Shown here piece after piece: positions 1 to 8,269 of a stretch of DNA of 57,302 nt. The notes under the pieces were generated by a model. That model did no database searches and had not been told where the DNA came from. It saw only the letters and a program-made list of their open reading frames with translations. Within the stretch, counting starts at the first letter, position 1; every line of letters begins with the position of its first letter. The position numbers and the translations under genes are program-made. The DNA is taken from the NCBI GenBank assembly GCA_029268045.1, contig JAJUHF010000006.1:1-57302 (forward strand). The letters run 5' to 3'. This DNA comes from Anseongella ginsenosidimutans (GTDB lineage: Bacteria; Bacteroidota; Bacteroidia; Sphingobacteriales; Sphingobacteriaceae).

Positions 1-504
1 ACGCGGGATTCTTCCATCCTGGAACTCAGTCCCACCATCGGCTGTTTGATCCTGACCGGACGCATCGGCTCCCGGATTGCTTCCCAGATCGGAACGATGC
101 GCGTTACCGAACAGATCGATGCACTGGAGATCATGGGTATCAATTCGCCCGCCTACCTGATCCTCCCCAAGCTTTTATCGGGTATCATCATGATTCCTCT
201 GCTGGTGACCATTTCCATGTTTTTGAGTATTATGGGCGGTCTGGTAGCCTGCTCTGCCTCGGGTGTATTGAGCAGTCAGAGCTACCTGCAGACGATCACC
301 GAAGGTTTCATTCCTTTTATGCTGGTCGTCGGTCTGATAAAATCCTTTATTTTTGCCTTTATCATGACAACCGTTGCCGCTTACCAGGGCTTTTACGTCT
401 CCGGAGGCGCCCTGGAAGTAGGCGAAGCCAGCACCCGTGCCATGGTGGTGAGCTGCATCATGATCCTGGTCGCCGATTACCTGGTGGCCCAGCTGTTACT
501 GTAA
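1..504 (+). CDS. mlaE: MlaE-family ABC transporter permease (5' partial)
   Basis: The reading frame is open from base 1, so the N-terminus lies outside the window; the TTG at 46 is internal. The visible 167 codons are the C-terminal two thirds of an MlaE/YrbE permease: a GRIGSRIASQIGTM segment followed by VTEQIDALEIMG, the conserved cytoplasmic loop of the family, and then three to four hydrophobic helices ending in a membrane segment with no tail. MlaE forms the inner-membrane channel of the Mla-type phospholipid/organic-solvent transport system and pairs with the ATPase encoded next (8-base gap). The substrate-binding MlaD subunit is not found downstream here. Family is clear; substrate is inferred from the family. 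Confidence 0.88.
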   Translation, partial: TRDSSILELSPTIGCLILTGRIGSRIASQIGTMRVTEQIDALEIMGINSPAYLILPKLLSGIIMIPLLVTISMFLSIMGGLVACSASGVLSSQSYLQTITEGFIPFMLVVGLIKSFIFAFIMTTVAAYQGFYVSGGALEVGEASTRAMVVSCIMILVADYLVAQLLL

Positions 505-512
505 ACCCAGTT

Positions 513-1268
513 ATGATTACGCTAAAGAACATCACAAAATCGTTTGGAGATAAAACCGTATTGGATAATGTGTCTGCCACGTTCAAACCGGGTATTACCA
601 ACCTGATCATCGGCGGGAGCGGCAGCGGGAAAACCACGCTTTTAAAATGCATGGTAGGCCTGCATGAGGTGGATAGCGGCGAGGTCAGTTACAGCGGGCA
701 GGACTTTACCAAAATGGATTTCAAGGAACGCATCCCAATTCGCAAGGAAATAGGCATGTTATTTCAGGGATCCGCCCTGTTTGACTCCATGACCGTGGAA
801 CAGAACCTGATGTTCCCGATGGATATGTTTACCGACATGACCCTCAAGGAGAAACAGGAGCGGGCCAACTTCTGCCTGAAACGGGTCAGTCTGGACCCGG
901 CGGATGTAAACCGGAAAATGCCATCGGAACTTAGTGGCGGAATGAAAAAACGGGTGGGAATTGCCCGCGCCATTGCCCTGAAGCCCAAGTATCTTTTTTG
1001 CGACGAACCGAACTCGGGTCTGGACCCCTTAACCGGCATCATCATTGACAAGCTGATCTATGAGATTACCGACGAATACAACATCACCACGGTGGTGGTG
1101 ACCCACGACATGAACTCGGTGATGGAAATCGGCGAAAACGTTATTTTCCTCCACCAGGGGAAGAAATGGTGGGAAGGCACCAAAGAGGAAATCAGCCGGA
1201 CGGATAACAAGGAGTTGAATGACTTTGTCTTTGCGACGTCATTTGCCCGGAAAATGAAGGAAGATTGA
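513..1268 (+). CDS. mlaF: MlaF-like ABC transporter ATP-binding protein
   Basis: A 251-residue ABC ATPase. Visible motifs: Walker A GGSGSGKT (34-41), Q-loop FQG near 84-86, signature LSGGM (140-144), Walker B YLFCDEP (160-166) followed by NSGLDP, and a switch histidine in VVVTHDM. It starts 8 bases after the permease and its stop overlaps the ATG of the next gene by one base, so the three are probably one transcript. It would energise the MlaE channel for phospholipid movement between the membranes. MlaF is more specific than generic ABC because of the adjacent permease; some Bacteroidota annotations simply call it an ABC transporter ATPase. Confidence 0.88.
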   Translation: MITLKNITKSFGDKTVLDNVSATFKPGITNLIIGGSGSGKTTLLKCMVGLHEVDSGEVSYSGQDFTKMDFKERIPIRKEIGMLFQGSALFDSMTVEQNLMFPMDMFTDMTLKEKQERANFCLKRVSLDPADVNRKMPSELSGGMKKRVGIARAIALKPKYLFCDEPNSGLDPLTGIIIDKLIYEITDEYNITTVVVTHDMNSVMEIGENVIFLHQGKKWWEGTKEEISRTDNKELNDFVFATSFARKMKED

Positions 1269-2152
1269 TGCTTCAGCTGTTAACCCCGCTGCATTGGAAG
1301 GACTATGAGCTCCTGGACTGCGGCAACTCCGAAAAGCTGGAGCGTTTCGGTGAACGGATTCTGATCCGGCCTGAGCCCCAGGCAATATGGGACAAAGGCC
1401 TGAGCGAACAGGAGTGGGACCGATTGGCCGATACCCGCTTCCGGGCAAGAAGCGCTACCACGGGCAACTGGCTGAAAAAGAAAGCCTCGCTCCCGGACCG
1501 TTGGCATCTGCGTTATAAAACACCCCACCTGGATCTGAAATTCCGCCTGGCGCTCACCTCGTTCAAACACGTCGGGGTTTTCCCCGAGCAGGCGGTTAAC
1601 TGGGACTTCATTGCCTCCTCCCTAAAAAAGCTAAAAACATCCCAAGCGCGGTTTTTGAATTTATTCGCCTATACGGGCGGCGCCTCCCTGGCTGCCCGGC
1701 AGGCAGGCGCCGATACCACGCACGTCGATTCCATTAAACAGGTCATTACCTGGGGAAACGAGAACATGCAACTCAGCGGGCTGGACAACATCCGTTGGAT
1801 CGTGGACGATGCGATCAAGTTTGTCAAAAGGGAAGTGCGGCGCGGAAAAAAATACCACGGAATCATCCTGGATCCGCCAGCCTACGGACACGGCCCCAAG
1901 GGAGAGAAATGGAAACTGGAAGATCACATCAACGACCTGATCAAAGAGGTTATCCGGCTGCTGGACGAAAAAGAACATTTCCTGATACTGAATACGTATT
2001 CCCTCGGCTTTTCGGCGCTGGTGGTCGAAAACCTGATGGAATCGGTTTCGGGGACCCCACCTGAAATAGGTGAATTGTATCTCCAGGCAGGCACGGGAAG
2101 CAGGCTGCCGCTTGGCGTTTGGGGACGACTGAGCCGGTCCGCGGCGGATTAG
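1268..2152 (+). CDS. Class I SAM-dependent methyltransferase (RlmI/RsmD-like)
   Basis: A 294-residue protein. I chose ATG 1268 because it forms a TGATG junction with the mlaF stop; an in-frame TTG lies one codon upstream. The C-terminal half is a Rossmann methyltransferase: SAM-binding LFAYTGG at 132-138, an acidic D-S-I-K segment after the second strand, and catalytic-loop DPPAYG at 202-207, the NPPY/DPPxF-type motif seen in RlmI-like rRNA cytosine methyltransferases. The N-terminal about 100 residues resemble the small beta domain of that group, but no PUA domain is evident, so the RNA target is not assignable. Its stop codon TAG (2150-2152) overlaps the TAA stop of the convergent gene. Confidence 0.8.
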   Translation: MLQLLTPLHWKDYELLDCGNSEKLERFGERILIRPEPQAIWDKGLSEQEWDRLADTRFRARSATTGNWLKKKASLPDRWHLRYKTPHLDLKFRLALTSFKHVGVFPEQAVNWDFIASSLKKLKTSQARFLNLFAYTGGASLAARQAGADTTHVDSIKQVITWGNENMQLSGLDNIRWIVDDAIKFVKREVRRGKKYHGIILDPPAYGHGPKGEKWKLEDHINDLIKEVIRLLDEKEHFLILNTYSLGFSALVVENLMESVSGTPPEIGELYLQAGTGSRLPLGVWGRLSRSAAD

Positions 2153-3108
2153 GACTCCAACGCTTCGCGCAACAGGGCTACGCTCTTTCTCACCCCGCTC
2201 TCCGGCTTTTCCCTGCCTTCAAATTCAATGGAAATATACCCTTCAAAACCGGCCGCTTCCAGAATCTGGACGATGCGTTTGTAATCCAGGTCGAGCGTAT
2301 ACCATTCCCCGCCGCCATAATAGGTTTTGGCCTGAACAAAGTCCGCATACGGCGCGACCCGTTCCAGCTTGTCATAAGGATCCTCCAGAAAGTTTCCGGT
2401 GTCCAGCAGTAAACCCATCCAGGGTGAATCAATCGATTCCCGGATACGCAACAGGCCTTCCGGAGTGGATGTGAGTCCCCAGTGGTTTTCGAGCGCAAGC
2501 AGCACACCGCGCTCCGCTGCTTTGGCAAGACATTGTTCAATGGAATCGATGCACCAGACGAAGGCATCCCCTTCGGTATAACCCGCAAGGGGCTCTTCCA
2601 CACCGCGGGCAGCCATTAACTCATCAAACGACTGGATCGTATTCCACCGCCCGGAATTCAGACGGATGCAGGGAATTCCCAGTTGATAGGCCAGCTCGAT
2701 GCAATGGATGGTATGTTCAATGTGCTTCTGCCGGTCCGCCTCATCGGGCGAGACAAAATCCTGATGAATGGATAGACTGATCAGGTCCACGCCCTTTTTA
2801 AACGCATGCCGTTTCAAGCGTTGCAGATACTCGTTTTCTTCGCTTTCCATTTGGCGGTGAAGCACATCAACCCCGCTGAGGCCAAGTGCAGCCGCCTCAT
2901 CGATCACGTATTCGATGGGTGTTTTGGTTTCCGTAAAATGCCAGTACGAATAACTGGACAAGGCCAGTTTCATCGTCTGGCGGGACGGACCGACACGCCG
3001 TGCCGGAACGGTTCGGGCACCGGATTCCCGAATCAGACCGGGTAGCAGGCCGGCCGCAGCGGCGCCTGCCATTCCCTTTTTTAAAAAAGCCCGACGAGGT
3101 GTTTTCAT
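2149..3108 (-). CDS. Tat-exported sugar phosphate isomerase/epimerase-like TIM-barrel protein
   Basis: A 319-residue protein with an RRAFLKKG twin-arginine motif at 5-12 followed by an Ala/Gly-rich hydrophobic stretch, i.e. a Tat signal like that of many Bacteroidota oxidoreductases and isomerases. The body looks like an AP endonuclease family 2/xylose isomerase-type TIM barrel: repeated beta-strand ends carrying acidic or histidine residues (ALENHWG, LLDTGNF, ISIEFEGRE) are likely divalent-metal ligands. The reaction cannot be specified; hydroxypyruvate isomerase-like or sugar epimerase activity is possible. It stands alone, with its own upstream region of about 100 bases and a convergent neighbour whose stop overlaps its own. 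Confidence 0.75.
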   Translation of the reverse strand: MKTPRRAFLKKGMAGAAAAGLLPGLIRESGARTVPARRVGPSRQTMKLALSSYSYWHFTETKTPIEYVIDEAAALGLSGVDVLHRQMESEENEYLQRLKRHAFKKGVDLISLSIHQDFVSPDEADRQKHIEHTIHCIELAYQLGIPCIRLNSGRWNTIQSFDELMAARGVEEPLAGYTEGDAFVWCIDSIEQCLAKAAERGVLLALENHWGLTSTPEGLLRIRESIDSPWMGLLLDTGNFLEDPYDKLERVAPYADFVQAKTYYGGGEWYTLDLDYKRIVQILEAAGFEGYISIEFEGREKPESGVRKSVALLREALES

Positions 3109-3208
3109 AATTGGTTTCGGTTACTTAATACGTGAATTTAGCGAATTAAAATCAGATCCCGAACCAATGTTTAATTTTATTTGGATTGTATCTAAATAAA
3201 GCCGAAAT

Positions 3209-3577
3209 TTGGCTCTGATAAGAACACAATTCACTTCAAGAAAATTGGAAGAAGTATTCAGCACATCCGCCGGTGCGGTTTATCAGGCAGATTCGGAACG
3301 GTGTTTATATGTTGATTTCGCGGGAAAACGTACCCGGTTGAATTTTTTGTGTTTTCTGCGTCTTAAAACCGCGGTCGAAAAAGTAGACATCGAGCAAATG
3401 CTGCTAGACGCGGAAGCTCCCGATCTGGAGATCATTTCAATCTGCGCATGCGAACATTGCTTTGTGCTGGATGCTACCGAAATTCTGGCATTCCGGGAAC
3501 TGCTGCAGGGAGCATTTGTGATGTTCAAACTCAATCACATCATTAAGGATTGCCTGTACCGCCTGCCTGTAAGCTAA
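3209..3577 (+). CDS. Conserved-looking small protein of unknown function
   Basis: A 122-codon frame beginning with TTG 3209; no ribosome-binding site supports it, so the true start could be a later non-ATG codon. I do not recognise the family. The protein is soluble with mixed alpha/beta character. Features are an ICACEHC cluster (C-x-C-x2-C) near residues 72-78 that could bind metal or form a redox pair, and a C-terminal amphipathic helix. It sits between an unrelated divergent gene and the ferritin, which has its own promoter. Codon use resembles neighbouring genes, which supports coding, but function is open. Confidence 0.5.
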   Translation: MALIRTQFTSRKLEEVFSTSAGAVYQADSERCLYVDFAGKRTRLNFLCFLRLKTAVEKVDIEQMLLDAEAPDLEIISICACEHCFVLDATEILAFRELLQGAFVMFKLNHIIKDCLYRLPVS

Positions 3578-3616
3578 GTCTGCTAATCAAGACTAATTCC
3601 ATATTTTATTCTTTGA

Positions 3617-3647
3617 TTGTTTTCGAAACTTATTCACAATAACTTTG
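3617..3647 (+). promoter_or_regulatory. Bacteroidota-type promoter of the ferritin gene
   Basis: TAACTTTG at 3640-3647 matches the Bacteroidota -7 consensus TAnnTTTG, and TTG at 3617-3619, 20 bases upstream of it, fits the -33 element. Transcription would begin near 3654. The AGGGAG at about 3661-3666 is an unusually Shine-Dalgarno-like sequence for this phylum, 6 bases before ATG 3673. Confidence 0.65.
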
Positions 3648-3672
3648 TAGTATTGTTAAAAGGGAGTAAGTT

Positions 3673-4200
3673 ATGAAAGACCTGATTCGTATAAAAAGCA
3701 TGCTATCCACGGAAACGGAGAAGCATCTTAATCAACAGATAAAAAAGGAAGCCTATGCCTCGGCCATTTATCTATCCATGGCAGGCTGGTGCGACCGGAA
3801 CGGATTTCAGGGAGCCGCAGACCATTTCTACAAACAGTCGGACGAGGAAAGGGATCATCAGCTGAAACTTTTCAAGTTCCTTTCCGACATGGGCGGAACC
3901 GCTATTTCACCGGAAGTAACCAATGTGAAGCAGGAATTCGGCTCGTTCCGGGAAGTTTTCGAAGAGGCACTGGAACATGAGATTGCCGTCACCCAATCCT
4001 TTAAAAACATCATGGCTCACCTTCACAAGGAAGGCGATTATGTGACGGCCGAATACCTGAACTGGTTCCTGAAGGAACAGCGTGAGGAAGAATACGTAGC
4101 ACGCCGCATCCTGGAACTCTTCGATGTGATCGGCGAGGAAGGGACCGGCCGCTGGGATATCGACCGCCACATCCACAAGATCGAATACAACGAGGCATAA
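3673..4200 (+). CDS. ftnA: Non-haem ferritin
   Basis: A 175-residue bacterial ferritin (iron storage, ferroxidase). The four-helix core begins at MLSTETEKHLNQQI (M10), the usual N-terminus of the family, so ATG 3700 is an alternative start; ATG 3673 is kept because a purine-rich AGGGAG lies just upstream. Ferroxidase ligands are visible: Glu in QIKKEAYAS, the E-x2-H pair in DEERDHQ, Glu in LEHEIAVT, and the acidic KEQREEEY segment. It is monocistronic, with a TAACTTTG promoter and a strong terminator directly after the stop. Iron regulation is plausible, but I see no clear operator. Confidence 0.92.
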   Translation: MKDLIRIKSMLSTETEKHLNQQIKKEAYASAIYLSMAGWCDRNGFQGAADHFYKQSDEERDHQLKLFKFLSDMGGTAISPEVTNVKQEFGSFREVFEEALEHEIAVTQSFKNIMAHLHKEGDYVTAEYLNWFLKEQREEEYVARRILELFDVIGEEGTGRWDIDRHIHKIEYNEA

Positions 4201-4229
4201 CCCCTTGTTCATTTAATAAATTGTTTAAG

Positions 4230-4260
4230 AAAAGAGAGGCAGATCGGCTTCTCTTTTTTT
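4230..4260 (+). terminator. Rho-independent terminator of the ferritin gene
   Basis: An 11-bp stem (4230-4240 with 4247-4257, one G-U pair) with a 6-base loop runs into a T tract ending at 4260, 30 bases after the ferritin stop. The remaining bases to the end of nnr (4331) show nothing further. Confidence 0.85.
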
Positions 4261-4330
4261 GTTTACCGGAATCCCGTTCGGCAGACGTTCAGCAGCTGTT
4301 CACGATCGGTCGCCGGCTATTCACCGTTGT

Positions 4331-5857
4331 TCAGCAGCGGGCAATCCGGATTTCCTCCACCAGATCACTCGCAATCACGGATGTCTCCGATCGCTTCCGC
4401 CGTGCCGCATCGCCGGCCTTCCCGTGGTAATACATGCCCAATAAAGCCGCGTCCCGCGGAGAATAGCCCTGTGCCAAAAGCCCGGTGATCATGCCGGTCA
4501 ATACATCCCCGCTGCCACCTTTGGCCAGCGCCGGGTTTCCCGTGGAATTAAAATAGCACCTGCCCTCCGGGGTGGCCAGACAGGAATGGGCCCCTTTCAA
4601 CAGGACGTATACCTGGTGTTTCCGCGCGAATTTGCGCAGCATGCCGAACCGCTCGTACCCGTGGGCGGCACTTCCGGCCAGCCGCTCAAACTCCTTTACA
4701 TGAGGCGTCAGTACCGCCTGTCCGGGAATCCGGAAACCGGGTTCGCTCCGCCATAGTGCGGCAAGCAGGTTGATGCCGTCGGCGTCGATCACCACCGGCT
4801 TGTGGAGTCCTTCCAGAAACCGCTTGTAGCCCTCCAATGTTTTCGCTTCGGTCCCGATGCCGGGACCAAGCCCCACGGCCGTATATTTTTCCGGAACAAA
4901 ACTGAACACCGGATACCGATCGGAATTATCGGGAACAACCATGGCCTCGGGAACGGCAGCCTGTAAAATGGGGTAGGACTCCTGCGGCACGCCCACGCTC
5001 AGCAATCCGGCGCCGGCCCGGAGACAGGCCCGGGCAGCCAGAATAGCCGCCCCGTTCTTCCCCCTTGATCCGGCAATCAGAAGCGCGTGGCCGAACCGGC
5101 CTTTGTGATCAAACTTCCTCCGGGGCACGATCAATGAATTGACAAAGTCTTGATCCAGATATTCCAACTCCGTGTTGCGCTTCTCCAGATATCCGGGATG
5201 CAGTCCAATATCCAGGATTTTCACCAAACCGCAGTGGTTTCCCGTCTCGGGAAACAGAAAACTGATCTTTGGAATCTGGAATGTCAGGGTGGTCTCTGCA
5301 TTCACCGCCAGTTGCGGGCGTCCGGGATCCCACTGCTCCATATCGGCGGGCAGGCCCGTGGGAACATCAATGCTGACGACCGGCCGGCCGCTCCGGTTGA
5401 TCGCTTGCACGGTTTCGGCCAGCAGACCTTCCAGGGGCTTATTCGTACCCGAACCCAGCAGCGCGTCGACGATCACCGCAGGTATATCGGACAGACCAGA
5501 CCATGCCCCCGCGAAATCTGCTCCGGCGGTCAGCTCGTGTATATCCGCCCCGGGAAGTTGACGGAATCGTTCGAGGTTCGTCCTAAAATCGGCCGAGCTC
5601 CGCGTGCTATGTTGCACGAGTACCACCCGGACCCGGTACCCATAGCCCGCCATCAGACGCGCCACCACCAGGCCGTCCCCTCCATTATTCCCCTGTCCAC
5701 AGAATATCACAAATGCGTACTCCCTGCTGAAACGGGTCAGCAGGTGGGCAGCGCAGGCCCGGCCCGCGCGTTCCATCAGATCAACCGATGAAATGGGCTC
5801 CCGTACGATGGTAAAGGCATCCCATTCCCTGATCTCCTGTGTGCTCAGCAATTTCAT
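4331..5857 (-). CDS. nnr: Bifunctional NAD(P)H-hydrate epimerase / ADP-dependent dehydratase
   Basis: A 508-residue two-domain repair enzyme for hydrated nicotinamide cofactors. The N-terminal YjeF epimerase domain (about 1-220) has GQGNNGGDG at 54-62 and a DALLGSGT segment at 131-138. The C-terminal ribokinase-like dehydratase domain (about 235-505) has GPGIG (331-335), NxxE-like HVKEFERL, and the anion-hole/catalytic GGSGDVLTG (447-455). Length is normal for the fused Nnr. The start ATG overlaps the upstream gene's stop by four bases (ATGA), so it is translated from the same message as the kinase-fold gene, and probably osmC. Confidence 0.93.
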   Translation of the reverse strand: MKLLSTQEIREWDAFTIVREPISSVDLMERAGRACAAHLLTRFSREYAFVIFCGQGNNGGDGLVVARLMAGYGYRVRVVLVQHSTRSSADFRTNLERFRQLPGADIHELTAGADFAGAWSGLSDIPAVIVDALLGSGTNKPLEGLLAETVQAINRSGRPVVSIDVPTGLPADMEQWDPGRPQLAVNAETTLTFQIPKISFLFPETGNHCGLVKILDIGLHPGYLEKRNTELEYLDQDFVNSLIVPRRKFDHKGRFGHALLIAGSRGKNGAAILAARACLRAGAGLLSVGVPQESYPILQAAVPEAMVVPDNSDRYPVFSFVPEKYTAVGLGPGIGTEAKTLEGYKRFLEGLHKPVVIDADGINLLAALWRSEPGFRIPGQAVLTPHVKEFERLAGSAAHGYERFGMLRKFARKHQVYVLLKGAHSCLATPEGRCYFNSTGNPALAKGGSGDVLTGMITGLLAQGYSPRDAALLGMYYHGKAGDAARRKRSETSVIASDLVEEIRIARC

Positions 5858-6966
5858 TTCCGATGATAATCAGAGAACGGCCGTTCGTCCTCATGTATTT
5901 TCTTCAGGATCTTCCGCAAGGTCTGCTTTAGATGCAGTTTCACAATCTCTCCCATGGTGGCGCATTGCAAAAAAGCCGCGTTGCCGTAGAAAGCGGCCAA
6001 TTCCCCGGCCAGCTGCCGCCTCTTTTCCGGAGGAGCCAGTTCTTCCCGCACCATTGGATCCAGCAACTCCTTCAAGCGGTACCGCGAGGACCGGAGACGG
6101 TTGACAATCAGCGCCCGTTCTTCCTGCTGGTACTGCTTGATCGACTCGGCTTTCAGGTATCGTTGGGATAGTTCCATAAAAGCTTGGTTTTCATGGAAAC
6201 ACCGCGGCCGGTACATGTCGAGCCGGCCATCAAAGGATTGTTGATCAAAATCAATCGTTCGCAGCCGGAACTGGGATCCTTCAAAATCGGGCGTAATATC
6301 GACCACGTAATTGTAAGACCGCATATCGCCCAGCAGGCGGATAAAGCAACGCTCGTTAAATTTAATAAATTCCTTGGCAATCCGGGTCTGGTTGAACGGC
6401 GTATCTTCCAAATGATTCCGGATGAAGGTATCGCCGGGAATGCCGGCAATGTGCTCTTCAATGAGCGTATTTCCGTCGGTAAAATAGGTAATCCGGTTGG
6501 GCGAGAGAATGTGCTCCAACTCCAGCCCGTAGATCCGGGAGGCATCGGCCACCTTCACGTAAAAATGATCGTAATTGTCGTTGAGATTATTAACGATACG
6601 GATCCGGAACGGTTTCGAATTCCCGAATACGCAATAGTCGATCCGGGCGACGGAGAGGTTTTTCAGGAACGACGTGTCCCCTTCCGTCTTTAGCTGGGCG
6701 TAAACCAAGGCCAGCGCGGGATACAATTCGCGCATATCGGAAGGTTCGTAATAAACCGTTTCCCACAGCAGGTCATTTCCTGAACTGTCGTAAAGCGGAA
6801 TGGAGCCCGCAAAATGCAGCAGGTCATTGTAGGATACCGGCACGCGGGTTTCGCGTCCGTAATGACGCAGGTATTTCCGAAGTCCTCCGCTTACCCGATA
6901 AAACGGTTTCTTCCGCGAAGGTTTCAGATCGCTCCGGGAGCCTTCATATGACAGATCCTGTTCCAT
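5854..6966 (-). CDS. Protein of unknown function with a kinase-like fold signature
   Basis: A 370-residue protein with no signal peptide or membrane segment. I do not recognise a named family, but residues line up in order and spacing with a protein-kinase/phosphotransferase fold: FYVKVAD (K138, beta-3 lysine), LELEH (E149 or E151, helix C), LIEEH (169-172, hinge), GDMRSYN (D214 to N219, the spacing of HRDxxxxN) and TIDFD (D239-F240-D241, DFG position). An N-terminal basic region and a helical C-terminal tail (260-370) flank this core. It is sandwiched between osmC (8-base gap) and nnr (4-base overlap). The kinase assignment is inference from motif spacing; substrate unknown. Confidence 0.7.
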   Translation of the reverse strand: MEQDLSYEGSRSDLKPSRKKPFYRVSGGLRKYLRHYGRETRVPVSYNDLLHFAGSIPLYDSSGNDLLWETVYYEPSDMRELYPALALVYAQLKTEGDTSFLKNLSVARIDYCVFGNSKPFRIRIVNNLNDNYDHFYVKVADASRIYGLELEHILSPNRITYFTDGNTLIEEHIAGIPGDTFIRNHLEDTPFNQTRIAKEFIKFNERCFIRLLGDMRSYNYVVDITPDFEGSQFRLRTIDFDQQSFDGRLDMYRPRCFHENQAFMELSQRYLKAESIKQYQQEERALIVNRLRSSRYRLKELLDPMVREELAPPEKRRQLAGELAAFYGNAAFLQCATMGEIVKLHLKQTLRKILKKIHEDERPFSDYHRK

Positions 6967-6974
6967 TCATGGGA

Positions 6975-7391
6975 TTACTCGCCATTGATGCTGAACGTAT
7001 GGGTGATCTCAACGGTTTCAGCCAGCATGGCATACACCGAACAGTACTTTTCCACGGACAGGTCGATGGCGCGTTTCACTTTCTCACGGTCCAGCGTCCC
7101 CTTGAACTGAAAGTCCATCTGTATTTTTTTGAATACCGCCGGGGTATCCTCCACCCGTTCCCCATCCAGTACAATCCGGATATCATCGATCAATTGCCGT
7201 TGCTTTTTAAGGATCAGAATCACGTCGATGGCGCTGCATCCACCCAATCCCATCAAGATCAGTTCCATGGGCCGGGCTCCCGCACCGGCTGCGCCGATGT
7301 TCCGGGAACCGTCAATGTGGACCTTCACCCCTTCGGTACCTGTACCTTCGAAGTGAAATGCGTCATCTACTCGCTGAAGTTCTACGCGCAT
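6975..7391 (-). CDS. OsmC/Ohr-family protein
   Basis: A 138-residue protein starting at ATG 7391. The frame is open further upstream into cysH, but family members begin close to this Met. Conserved features are the GLGGCSAID segment with C52 and KYCSVYAML with C117, the two thiols that reduce organic hydroperoxides in OsmC-like enzymes. It follows cysH by 104 bases and precedes the kinase-fold gene by 8, so it may be read with either group. A likely role is detoxification of organic peroxides; a broader YhfA-like OsmC subgroup is also possible. Confidence 0.88.
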   Translation of the reverse strand: MRVELQRVDDAFHFEGTGTEGVKVHIDGSRNIGAAGAGARPMELILMGLGGCSAIDVILILKKQRQLIDDIRIVLDGERVEDTPAVFKKIQMDFQFKGTLDREKVKRAIDLSVEKYCSVYAMLAETVEITHTFSINGE

Positions 7392-7413
7392 TCGTGTTGT
7401 CAGTTTTATCGTT

Positions 7414-7427
7414 CGGGTTGAAACCCG
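7414..7427. repeat. Short perfect inverted repeat between cysH and osmC
   Basis: CGGGTT-GA-AACCCG, a 14-base palindrome in the 104-base cysH-osmC gap, 23 bases upstream of the osmC start. It could be an operator or a small RNA hairpin; there is no T tract, so it is not a terminator. Confidence 0.35.
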
Positions 7428-7495
7428 TGCCTTTAATTCAAACCCCGAATATCCTCCAAAGTTTGGGAAAACACAAGCCCATGGCACCCCCGCCC

Positions 7496-8188
7496 TTATA
7501 CATGCAGTCCGCATTCCTTACGGGAGGCGTGTTCCCACCACCAGCGACCGGCACGGAAGTCTTCACCTTCCAAGACAGCGCGGGTACAGGGCTGGCAACC
7601 GATGCTTGGGAACCCTTTATCATGCAGGGGATTATAGGGAATATTGAAACGTCTGACGTATTCCTTGACTTCGTCCAGGGACCAACTGAATAAAGGGTGG
7701 AATTTCACCAGTTGATGGCCCGCATCCCACTCGGGGTTGTCCATGGTGGTCCGGTTGGCGGACTGTTCCGCCCGGATACCGGTGATCCAGCATTCCTGCC
7801 CTTTCAGGGCCCGGTTCAGTGGCTCCACTTTCCGGATCGCGCAGCATTCCTTCCGATTTTCCACCGATTCGTAAAAACTGTACGGCCCTTTTTCAGTCAT
7901 TAATTTCTCCACGGCTTCGGCCTGCGGGGAAAATACCTCAATCGGCTTTTTGTACCGGTCCAGGGTCCTGTTCCAGACGTGGTAGGTTTCGTTGAACATC
8001 CGGCCGGTATCCAGAGTAAACACCCGAATCGGCAGGTCATTCTTAAAGATCATATGCGTGATCACCTGATCTTCCCAGCCGAAACTGGTGGAGAATACGA
8101 TCTTACCTGGAAATTCCCCGGCAACTACCTCCAGCGCCTGTTCGGGAGTAAGACCTTCCACTTTGCTTGTCAGTCCTGATAAATCCAT
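7496..8188 (-). CDS. cysH: Assimilatory adenylyl-sulfate (APS) reductase
   Basis: A 230-residue PAPS/APS reductase family enzyme that reduces activated sulfate to sulfite. A P-loop-like STSFGWED (33-40) binds the nucleotide. Cysteine pairs C115-C116 (KECCAIRK) and C198-x2-C201 (GCQPC) are the [4Fe-4S] ligands that distinguish APS-type from PAPS-type enzymes, and C226 in the terminal KECGLH is the catalytic thiol. ATG 8188 is preceded by a palindromic site (8200-8221) resembling that in front of the sulfite reductase operon, suggesting co-regulation although cysH lies 81 bases downstream of the previous gene. Confidence 0.94.
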   Translation of the reverse strand: MDLSGLTSKVEGLTPEQALEVVAGEFPGKIVFSTSFGWEDQVITHMIFKNDLPIRVFTLDTGRMFNETYHVWNRTLDRYKKPIEVFSPQAEAVEKLMTEKGPYSFYESVENRKECCAIRKVEPLNRALKGQECWITGIRAEQSANRTTMDNPEWDAGHQLVKFHPLFSWSLDEVKEYVRRFNIPYNPLHDKGFPSIGCQPCTRAVLEGEDFRAGRWWWEHASRKECGLHV

Positions 8189-8199
8189 TATATAAGAAT

Positions 8200-8221
8200 G
8201 ATATTTTCTATAGAAATACTA
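8200..8221. promoter_or_regulatory. Palindromic operator candidate upstream of cysH
   Basis: The core TTTCTATAGAAA (8205-8216) is a perfect 12-base palindrome centred at 8210/8211. Extended to 22 bases, it matches the site at 13223-13244 at 16 of 22 positions when centres are aligned. It ends 12 bases upstream of the cysH ATG (8188). Binding by the Rrf2-type regulator encoded at 13290-13739 is inferred. Confidence 0.6.
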
Positions 8222-8269
8222 GATTACTTATCCGTCGCTACCGGTTCTACAATCGTTGTTTAAACTTTT

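Noticed and set aside
7392-7514. N-terminal extension of the OsmC protein into cysH
   Set aside because: The frame is open but the extra 41 residues do not resemble the family and overlap the end of cysH.
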